DNA of 64,000 nt, from positions 124,001 through 188,000 of the forward strand of contig CANOKL010000001.1 of the NCBI GenBank assembly GCA_947566645.1, in the 5' to 3' direction. The DNA comes from an uncultured Lachnospiraceae bacterium. GTDB lineage: Bacteria; Bacillota; Clostridia; Lachnospirales; Lachnospiraceae. The position numbers and the translations under genes are program-made. Positions within the stretch are counted from its first letter, which is position 1. Every line of letters starts with the position of its first letter. Under the pieces are notes generated by a model that had not been told where the DNA came from, ran no database searches, and saw only the letters and a program-made list of their open reading frames with translations. Shown here piece by piece: positions 24,973-33,984 of this stretch.

Positions 24973-26881
24973 AGCGGGACGCGCCTATTACCAGGATGCA
25001 GAGGAGATGATGAGCAACTATGAGTATGACAGGCTTTATGATGAGCTGCTTTCTCTTGAAAGAGAGCTTGGCATAACGCTTTCGGACAGTCCTACGGTCC
25101 ATGTGGGCTATGAGGTGTTAAGTGAGCTTCCGAAGGAGCGCCATGAGCGGCCCATGCTGTCTCTTGATAAGACAAAAGAGGTAGAGGAGCTGAAAAGCTT
25201 TCTGGGAGATCAGAAGGCAGTACTTTCCTGGAAGCTTGACGGGCTTACGATTGTGCTTACTTACCGGGACGGGGAGCTCTACAAAGCAGTCACCCGGGGG
25301 AACGGCGAGGTTGGCGAAGTGATCACGAATAACGCCAGGGTATTTAAAAATATTCCTCTTAAGATCCAGTATTCCGGGGAATTAATTCTCAGGGGAGAGG
25401 CGGTAATCGGATACCGGGATTTCGAAAAGATTAATTCGGAGATCGAGGAGGCAGAAGCAAAATACAAGAACCCGAGAAACCTGTGCAGTGGTTCTGTGAG
25501 ACAGCTGAATAATGAGATTACAGCAAAGCGGAATGTACGGTTTTATGCCTTCTCCCTTGTCCGGGCAGAGGGTGTGGATTTTCATAATTCCAGAATGTAT
25601 CAGATGGAATGGCTTAAGGAACAGGGATTCGAGACTGTAGAGTGCTGCCAGGTGACAAGGGAAACCATAGAGGAGGAAGTTATTAAATTTTCAGAAAAAA
25701 TTACACAAAATGATTTCCCATCTGACGGACTTGTGCTAGTATATGATAATATAGCATATGGGCAGTCCCTTGGACAGACATCGAAGTTCCCGCGGGATTC
25801 CTTTGCCTTTAAGTGGGCGGATGAGATCCGGGAGACAGAGCTTGTGCAGATTGAGTGGAGTCCGTCAAGAACAGGGCTGATTAACCCGGTTGCTATCTTT
25901 AAACCTGTGGAGCTGGAGGGAACTACGGTAAGCCGTGCAAGTGTCCATAATATCAGTATTATGGAGGAGCTGGAGCTTGGGACTGGAGACCGGATCGAAG
26001 TATATAAGGCGAATATGATTATTCCGCAGATTGCGCAGAACCTTACCAGAAGCGGAGTGAGGGACATTCCAGAGACCTGTCCGGTATGCGGCGGAAGGAC
26101 AGAGATACGCAAGGTAAGCAATGCAAAGACGCTCTATTGCACGAACCCGGAATGCCAGGCAAAGCATGTGAAGGCCTTTTCCCTGTTTGTAAGCAGGGAT
26201 GCGCTGAACATCGAGGGGCTCTCTGAGGCCACCCTGGAAAAATTCATTGTAAAAGGATATATCAGGGAATTTGCGGATATCTTTCATCTTGAAAGGTATG
26301 AAGAGGAGATTACCTCCATGGAGGGTTTTGGGGAGAAATCTTATCAGAATCTGATAGCCAATATCAAAAAAGCACGTACTACCACACTTCCAAGAGTGGT
26401 CTATGCGCTTGGAATCTCCGGGATCGGTCTTGCGAATGCCAAGGTGATCTGCCGGGAATTTGATTATGATGTAAAGCGGATGACAGGAGCCACAGAGGAG
26501 GAGCTTGACGAGATCCCGGGTGTGGGGAGTGTGCTGGCGAAGGCATTTACAGATTATTTCGCCGACAGAGGCCACAGGGAGAGATTTGAGAGACTCTTAA
26601 GTGAGCTTGTGATACCAGAGGAAAAGAAGGAAGAAAAGCAGATACTGAAAGGTGTGAATTTTGTAATTACAGGTAGTGTGGAGCATTTTGCCAACCGCAG
26701 TGAGGCGAAGGAACTGATTGAAAGTCTGGGCGGAAAGGTGACAGGCTCTGTCACATCTAAGACCAGTTATCTGATTAACAATGATGTGACCTCTGCATCA
26801 TCAAAAAATAAGAAGGCGAACGAACTGGGGATTCCAATTATATCGGAGAAGCAGTTTTTAGAAATGATAGAGGAAAAGTGA
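24923..26881 (+). CDS. ligA: NAD-dependent DNA ligase
   Basis: 652 residues, near the usual length. Order: Ia-like N-terminus (about 1-60), adenylation domain with the active Lys in 'SWKLDGLTIVLTY' (Lys104), OB fold, four-Cys zinc finger ('CPVCGG' ... 'YCTNPEC'), helix-hairpin-helix repeats and a C-terminal BRCT domain (about 570-650). It seals nicks in replication and repair, using NAD. AAAGGA precedes the ATG at 24923; ATG 24944 is an alternative. It lies in a run rluF-ligA-clpX. Confidence 0.93.
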   Translation: MSRQRQRMQELVELLNRAGRAYYQDAEEMMSNYEYDRLYDELLSLERELGITLSDSPTVHVGYEVLSELPKERHERPMLSLDKTKEVEELKSFLGDQKAVLSWKLDGLTIVLTYRDGELYKAVTRGNGEVGEVITNNARVFKNIPLKIQYSGELILRGEAVIGYRDFEKINSEIEEAEAKYKNPRNLCSGSVRQLNNEITAKRNVRFYAFSLVRAEGVDFHNSRMYQMEWLKEQGFETVECCQVTRETIEEEVIKFSEKITQNDFPSDGLVLVYDNIAYGQSLGQTSKFPRDSFAFKWADEIRETELVQIEWSPSRTGLINPVAIFKPVELEGTTVSRASVHNISIMEELELGTGDRIEVYKANMIIPQIAQNLTRSGVRDIPETCPVCGGRTEIRKVSNAKTLYCTNPECQAKHVKAFSLFVSRDALNIEGLSEATLEKFIVKGYIREFADIFHLERYEEEITSMEGFGEKSYQNLIANIKKARTTTLPRVVYALGISGIGLANAKVICREFDYDVKRMTGATEEELDEIPGVGSVLAKAFTDYFADRGHRERFERLLSELVIPEEKKEEKQILKGVNFVITGSVEHFANRSEAKELIESLGGKVTGSVTSKTSYLINNDVTSASSKNKKANELGIPIISEKQFLEMIEEK

Positions 26882-26927
26882 CAGGCAGCTGCCAGAGAGA
26901 CGAAAAAAGAAGGAAGGAAAAAAAGAG

Positions 26928-28361
26928 ATGTCGGAACATGATTTCAGGGAAGAGACTCTTGACGAAACAAAAAAGGCTGAGACAGGTGAAGTAGAGACTA
27001 CAAAGCATGAGGATGAGTACGAAAAGGTGTGCTTTGTGTGCCGCAGGCCCGAGAGCATTGCGGGCAGGATGATTGATCTGCCCAATCATATCTGTGTCTG
27101 TAATGACTGCATGCAGAAGAGCTTTGATGCCATGAGCAATGGACAGATTGATCTAAGCCAGCTTATGAATATGCCGGGTGTACAGATTTTTAATATGACA
27201 GATATGGAGCAGCAGGTGCCAAAGAGACAGAAGCTTAAGAAGAAAAAGGAAGGCGAGGAGAAAAAGCCCCTGGTGGATATTAAGAATCTTCCGGCACCTC
27301 ATAAGATCAAAGCAAGCCTGGATGAATATGTAGTAGGGCAGGAGCATGCGAAGAAGGCGATGTCTGTGGCAGTCTATAATCATTATAAAAGAGTAGCCAC
27401 AGACACGATGGATGATATAGAGATTGAAAAGTCCAATATGCTGATGATCGGACCTACCGGATCCGGTAAGACATATCTGGTTAAGACTCTTGCCAGACTG
27501 CTGGATGTGCCTCTTGCCATTACAGATGCCACGTCCCTTACAGAGGCGGGGTACATAGGCGACGATATTGAGAGCGTGGTATCCAAGCTTCTTGCAGCAG
27601 CGGATAATGATGTGGAGAAGGCAGAGCAGGGCATTATCTTTATTGATGAGATTGATAAGATCGCCAAGAAGAGAAACACGAACCAGCGTGATGTAAGCGG
27701 CGAGTCGGTGCAGCAGGGGATGCTAAAGCTCCTGGAAGGAAGCGAGGTAGAGGTTCCGGTAGGCGCCAACAGTAAGAATGCCATGGTTCCTCTCACAACC
27801 GTGAATACAAGAAATATCCTCTTTATCTGCGGCGGGGCATTTCCTGACCTGGAAAATATTATTAAGGAGAGGCTTACGAAGCAGTCGTCCATAGGCTTCG
27901 GTGCAGACCTGAAAGACAAATATGATAAGGACAAGACCATCCTCAGTAAGGTGACAACAGAGGATATCCGCAAATTCGGCATGATTCCTGAGTTTATCGG
28001 ACGTATGCCTATTATCTTTACGCTCCAGGGGCTGAACGAGGAGATGCTTGTGAAGATCTTGAAGGAGCCGAAGAATGCTATACTGAAGCAATACCAGAAG
28101 CTTCTTGCCCTGGATGAAGTGAAGCTTGACTTTACGGAAGGGGCCCTGTCGGCAATCGCGAAAAAAGCCATGAAAAAGGATACCGGCGCCAGGGCGCTTC
28201 GGGCAATCATTGAGGAGTTTATGCTGGATATTATGTATGAGATTCCCAAGGATGACAGTATTGGACAGGTGACGATTACAGAGGAGTATATTGAAAACAG
28301 AGGCGGTCCGATTATTACTCTCAGAGGCCAGGAAGTGCGCCGTATCGGAAATGCGGGCTAA
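26928..28361 (+). CDS. clpX: ATP-dependent Clp protease ATP-binding subunit ClpX
   Basis: 477 residues, longer than the usual 420 or so. N-terminal zinc-binding domain with Cys35, Cys38, Cys58, Cys61; Walker A GPTGSGKT (175-182); Walker B 'IIFIDEIDK' (236-244); pore loop GYIG (208-211, usually GYVG); ClpP-docking loop IGF (322-324). The unfoldase feeds tagged proteins into ClpP. The extra length is mainly a 30-residue acidic N-terminus and a Lys-rich linker (about 98-112). No clpP or tig lies next to it, so it could be a second ClpX copy. Confidence 0.88.
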   Translation: MSEHDFREETLDETKKAETGEVETTKHEDEYEKVCFVCRRPESIAGRMIDLPNHICVCNDCMQKSFDAMSNGQIDLSQLMNMPGVQIFNMTDMEQQVPKRQKLKKKKEGEEKKPLVDIKNLPAPHKIKASLDEYVVGQEHAKKAMSVAVYNHYKRVATDTMDDIEIEKSNMLMIGPTGSGKTYLVKTLARLLDVPLAITDATSLTEAGYIGDDIESVVSKLLAAADNDVEKAEQGIIFIDEIDKIAKKRNTNQRDVSGESVQQGMLKLLEGSEVEVPVGANSKNAMVPLTTVNTRNILFICGGAFPDLENIIKERLTKQSSIGFGADLKDKYDKDKTILSKVTTEDIRKFGMIPEFIGRMPIIFTLQGLNEEMLVKILKEPKNAILKQYQKLLALDEVKLDFTEGALSAIAKKAMKKDTGARALRAIIEEFMLDIMYEIPKDDSIGQVTITEEYIENRGGPIITLRGQEVRRIGNAG

Positions 28362-28475
28362 CCATTTTTTACGATTCACGGACTGGACGTCCGCTCATAG
28401 TAACGCATCCAGCCCGTTTAAAAGTCACTTTCAGCGAGGGGATGGATGCCGGAAGTATCATAAAACAGTAGAAGT

Positions 28476-28506
28476 ACCTCATATACTAAAAAAAAGTATA
28501 TGAGGT
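28476..28506 (+). promoter_or_regulatory. 12-bp hairpin that covers the ribosome-binding site of the S8 protease
   Basis: ACCTCATATACT (28476-28487) pairs perfectly with AGTATATGAGGT (28495-28506) around a loop of seven A, followed by GTTTTTT and the ATG at 28514. It has the form of a terminator for clpX, but the 3' arm contains the GAGGT that serves as ribosome site for the next gene. It could thus be a terminator, a translational switch, or both. Confidence 0.6.
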
Positions 28507-28513
28507 GTTTTTT

Positions 28514-30214
28514 ATGCCTGTAGAAGGATGCAGAGAAAAAATATTATCCCAGGACTGTATGGATTTTATTATTCCGGATTACCGGAAGGATGCGGAGATT
28601 GTATTTCCCAGAAGCCAGGCCTGCGTACAGGATGTGGGGTTCGATTACAGGGTGGTCTATGTGAATAAGGAGTATGTGGGAGACCTTACCCTTGAACGGT
28701 ACGGCTACAACAGCATCCCGGGGTGCTATGCCCTGGTGGACCTGGAAGCCATGAATGCGGCAGGCATCAGCACGGTGCAGAATTACCCGACTCTTAATCT
28801 CCAGGGAAACGGGATTATGATCGGATTTGTGGATACAGGAATTGATTACCGCAATCCGATTTTTAGAGGAGCGGACGGAAGCACCCGGATCGCCGCAATC
28901 TGGGATCAGACGATCCAGACAGGTGATCTTCCGGAAGGCTTTACCTATGGGAGTGAATACACGGAGGAGATGATCAATGCAGCGCTGCGCTCTGAGAACC
29001 CGGCCACGATCGTGCCCAGTATGGATGAGAACGGTCATGGAACATTTATGGCCAGCGTGGCAGCAGGAAATGAGAATGTGGAGAACCGGTTCCAGGGAGC
29101 AGCGCCAAAGGCAGTGATCGGCATGGTAAAGCTCAAGCAGGCGAAGGAATACCTGAAGGACTTTTATGGGATTACCCAGGAAGCGGTATGTTTTCAGGAA
29201 ACAGATATTATGCAGGGGATGTATTATCTCCACAGACTTGCGGAGAGAAGGAATATGCCCCTTGTACTCTGCGTGGCCCTTGGAAGCGGGTTCGGGGGAC
29301 ACAATGGAAAGAGTCCGCTCTGCAACATCCTGGGGAATTATGCCAATACTCTGAACCGCTGTGTTGTTATCGGCGGGGGAAATGAAGCGAATCAGAGACA
29401 TCACTATTTCGGGAGGCTTGAGGCAGACCAGACGAAGGAAGTGGAGATCAGGGTAGAGGAGGCAGGCACCAGATTTGTGGCAGAGCTTTGGACAACACTT
29501 CCCAATATTGTGACCGCCTACCTGGTCTCGCCCTCTGGAGAGAGAAGTCCTTCCATATCTGTAAGGCAGGCCAGCCGCTACAGCCTTACCTTTCCCTTTG
29601 ATAATACGACAGTGGAGGTTGAATACCGTCTGCTTATGGACAACAATGATTCCCAGCTTCTGTTCTTCCGCTTTCTTTCTGCAGCGGCAGGCATCTGGCG
29701 TATCGGAGTGGAGCCCTTAAGAGTCGTGGACGGGGCATTCCATATCTGGATGTCCATGGAGGAATTCCTGTCAGGAGAGGTATATTTCCTGGAGGCAAAT
29801 CCAGACTATACACTGACAGATCCCGGGAGCACCGGGTGTGCCATAACCGTTTCTTATTATAATGCAATTGATAATAGTGTTGATATTAATTCCGGGAGAG
29901 GGTATACTAGAAACAGGCTGATAAAACCAGAATTTGCAGCACCGGGCGTACAGGTGCTCGGCGCCGGGACAGACGGGCGCTTTATTAAGAGCAGCGGTTC
30001 CAGTATTGCGGCAGGAATTACAGCAGGGGCGGCAGCATTGATTATTGAGTGGCTCAGGCAGCAGCCGAATGCGATCGGGATCACGACGAGCCAGGTGAAG
30101 AATATCCTCATACTTGGTGCAAACCAGGGAGTTCTTCCAGAATATCCGAACCAGGAATGGGGCTATGGAACCATGGATCTGTACCAGTCCCTGAACCGCC
30201 TGAGAAGCCTGTAA
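28514..30214 (+). CDS. S8 family (subtilisin-like) serine peptidase, Csp-like
   Basis: 566 residues without a signal peptide. Catalytic triad: Asp107 in 'IGFVDTGIDYRNP', His175 in 'DENGHGTFMASVAAG', Ser497 in 'SGSSIAAGITAGAAAL'. The region between His and Ser (about 290-440) holds the beta-rich insertion seen in clostridial Csp-type proteases. All three residues are intact, so it should be active. The ATG at 28514 with GAGGT is preferred over the upstream in-frame GTG at 28505. Known Csp proteases act in spore germination, but here neighbours give no support for that role. Confidence 0.88.
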   Translation: MPVEGCREKILSQDCMDFIIPDYRKDAEIVFPRSQACVQDVGFDYRVVYVNKEYVGDLTLERYGYNSIPGCYALVDLEAMNAAGISTVQNYPTLNLQGNGIMIGFVDTGIDYRNPIFRGADGSTRIAAIWDQTIQTGDLPEGFTYGSEYTEEMINAALRSENPATIVPSMDENGHGTFMASVAAGNENVENRFQGAAPKAVIGMVKLKQAKEYLKDFYGITQEAVCFQETDIMQGMYYLHRLAERRNMPLVLCVALGSGFGGHNGKSPLCNILGNYANTLNRCVVIGGGNEANQRHHYFGRLEADQTKEVEIRVEEAGTRFVAELWTTLPNIVTAYLVSPSGERSPSISVRQASRYSLTFPFDNTTVEVEYRLLMDNNDSQLLFFRFLSAAAGIWRIGVEPLRVVDGAFHIWMSMEEFLSGEVYFLEANPDYTLTDPGSTGCAITVSYYNAIDNSVDINSGRGYTRNRLIKPEFAAPGVQVLGAGTDGRFIKSSGSSIAAGITAGAAALIIEWLRQQPNAIGITTSQVKNILILGANQGVLPEYPNQEWGYGTMDLYQSLNRLRSL

Positions 30215-30222
30215 ATAGAAAT

Positions 30223-30345
30223 ACCCCGCTTCGCCGGGACGGGCGGCCCTGTGCGGACCTGCTAAGCAGCTGCCGGCAGAATGCAACAGTTCGGATACCA
30301 TCACTGCTGCGCGGACCTGTCTGAACTGTTACAAAACGATACATA
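30223..30345. repeat. Intergenic repeat (CTTCGCCGGG family), interrupted copy
   Basis: ATACCCCGCTTCGCCGGGAC then CCCTGTGCGGACCTG, an extra stretch of about 50 nt, and GCGGACCTGTCTGAACTGTTAC. The same blocks without the extra stretch lie at 45054-45107. Function unknown. Confidence 0.5.
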
Positions 30346-30366
30346 ATGAAAAGGAGGAGACAAATT

Positions 30367-30657
30367 ATGTCAGATTTTTTTGAAGACCTGGGAAAAAGAA
30401 TTTCAGGTGTAGCTGAGGATATCGGAAAGAGGGCAGGAGATACGATTGAAGTAGAAAAGCTGAAAAGCAAAGTCCGCTCACTGCGCCGCGCCAACGAAAG
30501 AGACCTTTTAGAGATCGGACAGATGGTGTACGACAAATTCCGTGAAGGAGAAGTGTCTGACCTGGACTACACGCCACTGTGCGAGACAATCGAAAAAAGA
30601 GATGAAGAGATGGAAAAATACAAAGACGAGATTCAGAGAATAAAAGAGGTATTCTGA
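30367..30657 (+). CDS. Small coiled-coil protein of unknown function
   Basis: 96 residues from the ATG at 30367, chosen for GGAGGAG (30353-30359). The N-terminus 'SDFFEDLGKRISGVAEDIGKRAG' is amphipathic and the rest is charged helix. It resembles the N-terminal helical part of small clostridial proteins that carry a zinc ribbon, but no Cys is present here. Its TGA overlaps the ATG of the next gene. Confidence 0.7.
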   Translation: MSDFFEDLGKRISGVAEDIGKRAGDTIEVEKLKSKVRSLRRANERDLLEIGQMVYDKFREGEVSDLDYTPLCETIEKRDEEMEKYKDEIQRIKEVF

Positions 30658-31106
30658 TGCATAAGCAGCTGGGCGGATTATTTTTATTGCTTGTATGCAG
30701 TGACATGGGAGCAAAGCAATATATAGAGGATACCTTCAGTCCGGGAGAAGAGCGAAGAACAATCTTTGGAAACATTGTCCTGAGAAAGGTATATAACAAA
30801 GGATTCATAATGGATACCCTGGAAGGACATCCCACACTCGTCAAAGGAGCATCCGCAGCCATGGGAGCAGGAATTGCAGCCTATGACGGCTGGCTCCTCA
30901 CAAAAAAAGGACGGCGGCTAAAGAAGCTTGGAATGACCATCCTGAGCGCAGGAGCATTCAGTAATATCTATGACCGCCTGGTCCGGGGAAAAGTGATAGA
31001 CTACATCGGGGCAGACAGCAAAAAAAGGAGAATATCGAAGATCACAGTAAACCTGGCAGATCTGTATATACTCCTCGGAACATTGTTGGGGACGGGGCAT
31101 TTTTAA
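30657..31106 (+). CDS. Divergent signal peptidase II-like (LspA-like) protein
   Basis: 149 residues. It keeps the LspA signature: Asp16 and Lys20 near the N-terminus ('SDMGAKQYIE'), 'FSNIYDRLVRGKVIDYIG' (Asp106, Arg107, Asp115) and 'VNLADLYILLG' (Asp135). Asp115 and Asp135 correspond to the catalytic pair that cleaves lipoprotein signals. The membrane segments are unusually short and broken by charged residues, so activity is uncertain. The last four residues (TGHF) and stop come from a palindromic repeat at 31089, which implies a replaced C-terminus. Co-translated with the preceding gene. Confidence 0.62.
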   Translation: MHKQLGGLFLLLVCSDMGAKQYIEDTFSPGEERRTIFGNIVLRKVYNKGFIMDTLEGHPTLVKGASAAMGAGIAAYDGWLLTKKGRRLKKLGMTILSAGAFSNIYDRLVRGKVIDYIGADSKKRRISKITVNLADLYILLGTLLGTGHF

Positions 31107-31143
31107 AAATGCCCCGTCCCAGATTAAAAATGACCTGTCCCTT
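31089..31143 (-). repeat. GGGACGGGGC palindromic repeat, copy 1 (full unit)
   Basis: A perfect 32-bp palindrome at 31089-31120 (arms GGGACGGGGCATTTTT), then on the minus strand a preceding half GGGACAGGTCATTTTTAATCT. It serves as a bidirectional hairpin between the LspA-like gene and argG. Other copies: 32845-32897, 57931-57983, 60723-60764. Confidence 0.85.
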
Positions 31144-31163
31144 TTTGAGCTTCTTTAAGTCAG

Positions 31164-32378
31164 TTACTCCGCATCCTGCATTTTCATGGCACGAACCTTT
31201 AACGGCAGTCCGAACAGATTGATAAAGCCGTCTGCATCGTGGTGATCGTAGAGATCTCCTGTCGTGAAGCTTGCCAGTGATTCACTGTATAATGAATAGG
31301 GTGAGGTGGTTCCGGCCTTGATGATATTTCCTTTATAAAGCTTGAATTTCACTTCTCCGGTTACATATTCCTGTGTCTTTTCGATAAATGCCTGTACGGC
31401 CTCACGCAGAGGAGTGAACCATTTGCCTTCATATACGATCTGTGACAGCTTGTTGCCCATCTCTTCCTTTACTTCGTAAGTGGCACGGTCTAATACAAGC
31501 TCTTCCAGCTGCTGGTGTGCCTCATAGAGGATGGTGCCGCCCGGTGTCTCGTAGATGCCGCGTGACTTCATTCCGACAACACGGTTTTCTACAATATCGC
31601 AGATGCCGATTCCATGTTTTCCGCCGAGTTCATTGAGCTTGCGGATAATGTCAGAGGTCTTCATCGCCTCGCCATTCAGGCTTACAGGAATTCCCTTTTC
31701 AAATGTCATGGTTACGTACTCTGCTTCATCCGGTGCTTTTTCCGGTGTGACGCCAAGAACAAGAAGGTGCTCATAATTCGGCTCATTTGCCGGATCCTCA
31801 AGCTCAAGACCCTCATGGCTGATATGCCACAGATTGCGGTCGCGGCTGTAGCTGTGGCTTGCATCAAAGGGAAGATCAATTCCATGTTTTTTACAGTACT
31901 CAATCTCCTCCTCCCGGGAATTCATGGTCCATATGTCAGTCATGCGCCATGGAGCGATAATCTTAAGATCCGGAGCCAGCGCTTTGATGCCAAGCTCAAA
32001 GCGAATCTGGTCATTTCCCTTTCCAGTAGCGCCGTGGCAGATGGCGGTAGCACCTTCCTTGCGCGCAATCTCTACGAGATGCTTTGCCATGCACGGACGT
32101 GCCATGGAAGTGCCGAGAAGGTACTTATTCTCATATACTGCATGTCCCTGAACGCAGGGCATAATATATTCATCGCAGAATTCGTCCGTAATATCTTCAA
32201 TATATAACTTGGATGCACCAGACAGCTTTGCACGTTCCTCCAGACCATCAAGTTCCTCTCCCTGTCCGCAGTTGATACAGCAGCAGATTACTTCATAATC
32301 AAAATTCTCCTTTAACCACGGGATAATCGCAGTCGTGTCCAGTCCGCCGGAATAGGCTAATACAACTTTTTCTTTCAT
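31164..32378 (-). CDS. argG: Argininosuccinate synthase
   Basis: 404 residues. It joins citrulline and aspartate at the cost of ATP, the next-to-last step to arginine. ATP-binding P-loop motif '[18 protein letters not shown]' at the N-terminus, '[15 protein letters not shown]' and '[15 protein letters not shown]' are family hallmarks. AAGGAGG (32388-32394) marks ATG 32378 as the start. The gene diverges from argC; ArgR-type palindromes lie between. No argH is next to it. Confidence 0.95.
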   Translation of the reverse strand: MKEKVVLAYSGGLDTTAIIPWLKENFDYEVICCCINCGQGEELDGLEERAKLSGASKLYIEDITDEFCDEYIMPCVQGHAVYENKYLLGTSMARPCMAKHLVEIARKEGATAICHGATGKGNDQIRFELGIKALAPDLKIIAPWRMTDIWTMNSREEEIEYCKKHGIDLPFDASHSYSRDRNLWHISHEGLELEDPANEPNYEHLLVLGVTPEKAPDEAEYVTMTFEKGIPVSLNGEAMKTSDIIRKLNELGGKHGIGICDIVENRVVGMKSRGIYETPGGTILYEAHQQLEELVLDRATYEVKEEMGNKLSQIVYEGKWFTPLREAVQAFIEKTQEYVTGEVKFKLYKGNIIKAGTTSPYSLYSESLASFTTGDLYDHHDADGFINLFGLPLKVRAMKMQDAE

Positions 32379-32441
32379 TATAAAAATCCTCCTTAATAAG
32401 TATGGCATTGGTTTCGTTTTTCGTTTCTTAACGCAAGAAAT

Positions 32442-32470
32442 ACTATACACCAAATCCAATAAATATGCAA
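32442..32470 (-). promoter_or_regulatory. Promoter of argG
   Basis: On the minus strand TTGCAT, 17 nt, TATAGT, about 65 nt upstream of the argG ATG. The -35 overlaps an ATGCAA half-site of the ARG-box kind, as expected for ArgR repression. Confidence 0.55.
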
Positions 32471-32494
32471 TCAATATTTGAGAAAAACTTATAT

Positions 32495-32511
32495 TTATGC
32501 AGAATATACAA
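32495..32511. promoter_or_regulatory. Putative ARG box upstream of argG
   Basis: TTATGCAGAATATACAA is a near-palindrome of the ArgR/AhrC type (TNTGNATWWWWATNCANA), just upstream of the argG -35 box. ATGCAT half-sites follow at about 32516-32522. Confidence 0.5.
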
Positions 32512-32730
32512 AAATCATGCATAAAATGAAAAAGACTTGACATATTCACAGTAACGATTCACAACTTAGGAATGTGCCAGACTGCGCATTCCATAAGAGC
32601 ATGATGCAGGAGTGAGGGGCGGCCTTTGCAAAGCAAATCCCGGAATACCGCCCTGAACCGTTACTATAAGCGGCCTCCCAGGACGTGAATAACAACCCAT
32701 TATTCTGTGGGAACAACATAGAATAACGTA

Positions 32731-32759
32731 TTGACAATAACGTTTATAAAGAGTATTCT
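32731..32759 (+). promoter_or_regulatory. Promoter of the argC-argD operon
   Basis: TTGACA, 17 nt, TATTCT. Transcription would start near 32766, directly in front of two ARG boxes. Confidence 0.7.
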
Positions 32760-32779
32760 ATAAAATGAAAATAAAAAGC

Positions 32780-32815
32780 TTGCATATTATGCATGGAAGT
32801 TGTATAATTATGCAA
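32780..32815. promoter_or_regulatory. Two ARG boxes in the argC leader (ArgR operator)
   Basis: TTGCATATTATGCAT (32780-32794) and TTGTATAATTATGCAA (32800-32815) are palindromes of the ArgR/AhrC type. Their centres are about 20 bp apart, two helix turns, as bound by one ArgR hexamer. Lying just after the start of transcription, they would repress in the presence of arginine. Confidence 0.7.
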
Positions 32816-32844
32816 GCGTTTCATTTTTGGATAGAGAGCAAAAA

Positions 32845-32897
32845 GGGACAGGCTAATTTCAATCTGGGACGGGGTAAAATGAAAATTACCCCGTCCC
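32845..32897 (+). repeat. GGGACGGGG palindromic repeat, copy 2 (argC leader)
   Basis: GGGACAGGCTAATTTCAATCT followed by a hairpin, GGGACGGGGTAA (32866-32877) with TTACCCCGTCCC (32886-32897). It is a variant of the copies elsewhere in which both arms changed (CATTTTT to TAA), keeping the pairing. It sits 7 nt before the argC ribosome site. Confidence 0.75.
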
Positions 32898-32920
32898 CCA
32901 CCCAGGAGGATGTAAGAAGG

Positions 32921-33961
32921 ATGATTAAGGCAGGTATTATTGGCGCTACCGGATATGCGGGCGGCGAGCTAGTGAGGATATTGACAGGGCACAGAGAAGC
33001 AGAGATTGTGTGGTATGGATCCAGAAGTTATATAGATCAGAAGTATGCGGATGTCTATCGCAACATGTTTGAGATTGTGGATGCGAAGTGTCTGGATGAT
33101 AATATGGAGGAGCTTGCGAAGCAGGCGGACGTGATCTTTACGGCAACGCCTCAGGGCTATTGCGCTTCGGTTATTAGTGAGGAGATCTTAGAGAGGACAA
33201 AGATTGTGGATCTGAGTGCGGATTTCCGGATTAAGGATGTGGGAGTTTATGAGCAATGGTACGGGATCAGGCATGAGAGCCCGCAGTTTATTGATGAGGC
33301 GGTGTACGGGCTCTGTGAGGTGAACAGGGAGGGAATCCGGAACGCGCGGCTTGTGGCGAATCCGGGGTGTTACACGACCTGTTCGATTCTGACAGCGTAT
33401 CCTCTTGCGAAAGAGGGTATGATTGATATGAATACACTGATTATTGATGCCAAATCCGGCACTTCTGGTGCGGGGAGGGGAGCGAAGGTTCCTAATCTTT
33501 TCTGTGAGGTAAATGAAAATATGAAGGCTTATGGTGTGGCGTCTCACAGACATACGCCAGAGATTGAGGAGCAGCTATCCTATGCGTCGGGAGAAGAGGT
33601 TCTGCTTAGCTTTACGCCTCATCTTGTTCCGATGAACCGGGGAATCCTGGCTACGGAATATGCTTCTCTGAAAGGCAATGTGACAGAGGAAGATGTACGG
33701 GCAGTTTATGAGAAATATTATAAGGAAGAAACTTTCATCCGTGTACTGGGAGCCGGCGTGTGTCCAGAGACGAAATGGGTGGAGGGCAGTAATTATGTGG
33801 ATATCGGATTTCAGATTGATCCCAGGACTAACCGGATTGTCATGATGGGTGCAATTGATAATCTGGTGAAGGGAGCGGCCGGGCAGGCGGTGCAGAATAT
33901 GAATATTATGTTCGGGCTTCCGGAGGATGAAGGACTTAAGTTTGTGCCGCTGTTCCCGTAG
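32921..33961 (+). CDS. argC: N-acetyl-gamma-glutamyl-phosphate reductase
   Basis: 346 residues. It reduces N-acetylglutamyl phosphate to the semialdehyde with NADPH. Rossmann motif 'GIIGATGYAGGELVRIL' at the N-terminus, catalytic Cys in 'VANPGCYTTCSIL' and a later His in the 'SHRHTPEIEEQL' block. The frame is open further upstream through the leader, but AGGAGG at 32904 and AGAAGG at 32915 point to ATG 32921. First gene of the arg operon. A tandem-repeat tract follows it. Confidence 0.95.
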   Translation: MIKAGIIGATGYAGGELVRILTGHREAEIVWYGSRSYIDQKYADVYRNMFEIVDAKCLDDNMEELAKQADVIFTATPQGYCASVISEEILERTKIVDLSADFRIKDVGVYEQWYGIRHESPQFIDEAVYGLCEVNREGIRNARLVANPGCYTTCSILTAYPLAKEGMIDMNTLIIDAKSGTSGAGRGAKVPNLFCEVNENMKAYGVASHRHTPEIEEQLSYASGEEVLLSFTPHLVPMNRGILATEYASLKGNVTEEDVRAVYEKYYKEETFIRVLGAGVCPETKWVEGSNYVDIGFQIDPRTNRIVMMGAIDNLVKGAAGQAVQNMNIMFGLPEDEGLKFVPLFP

Positions 33962-33984
33962 CCCGGGCAGGGATGGCAGCAGAA

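Noticed and set aside
27383..28249. Open minus-strand frame of 288 codons opposite clpX
   Set aside because: Ser-rich composition typical of a shadow of a Glu/Lys-rich gene; clpX is certain on the plus strand.
32765..32920. N-terminal extension of ArgC
   Set aside because: The frame is open upstream but passes through ARG boxes and a repeat hairpin; the normal Rossmann start and ribosome sites point to 32921.
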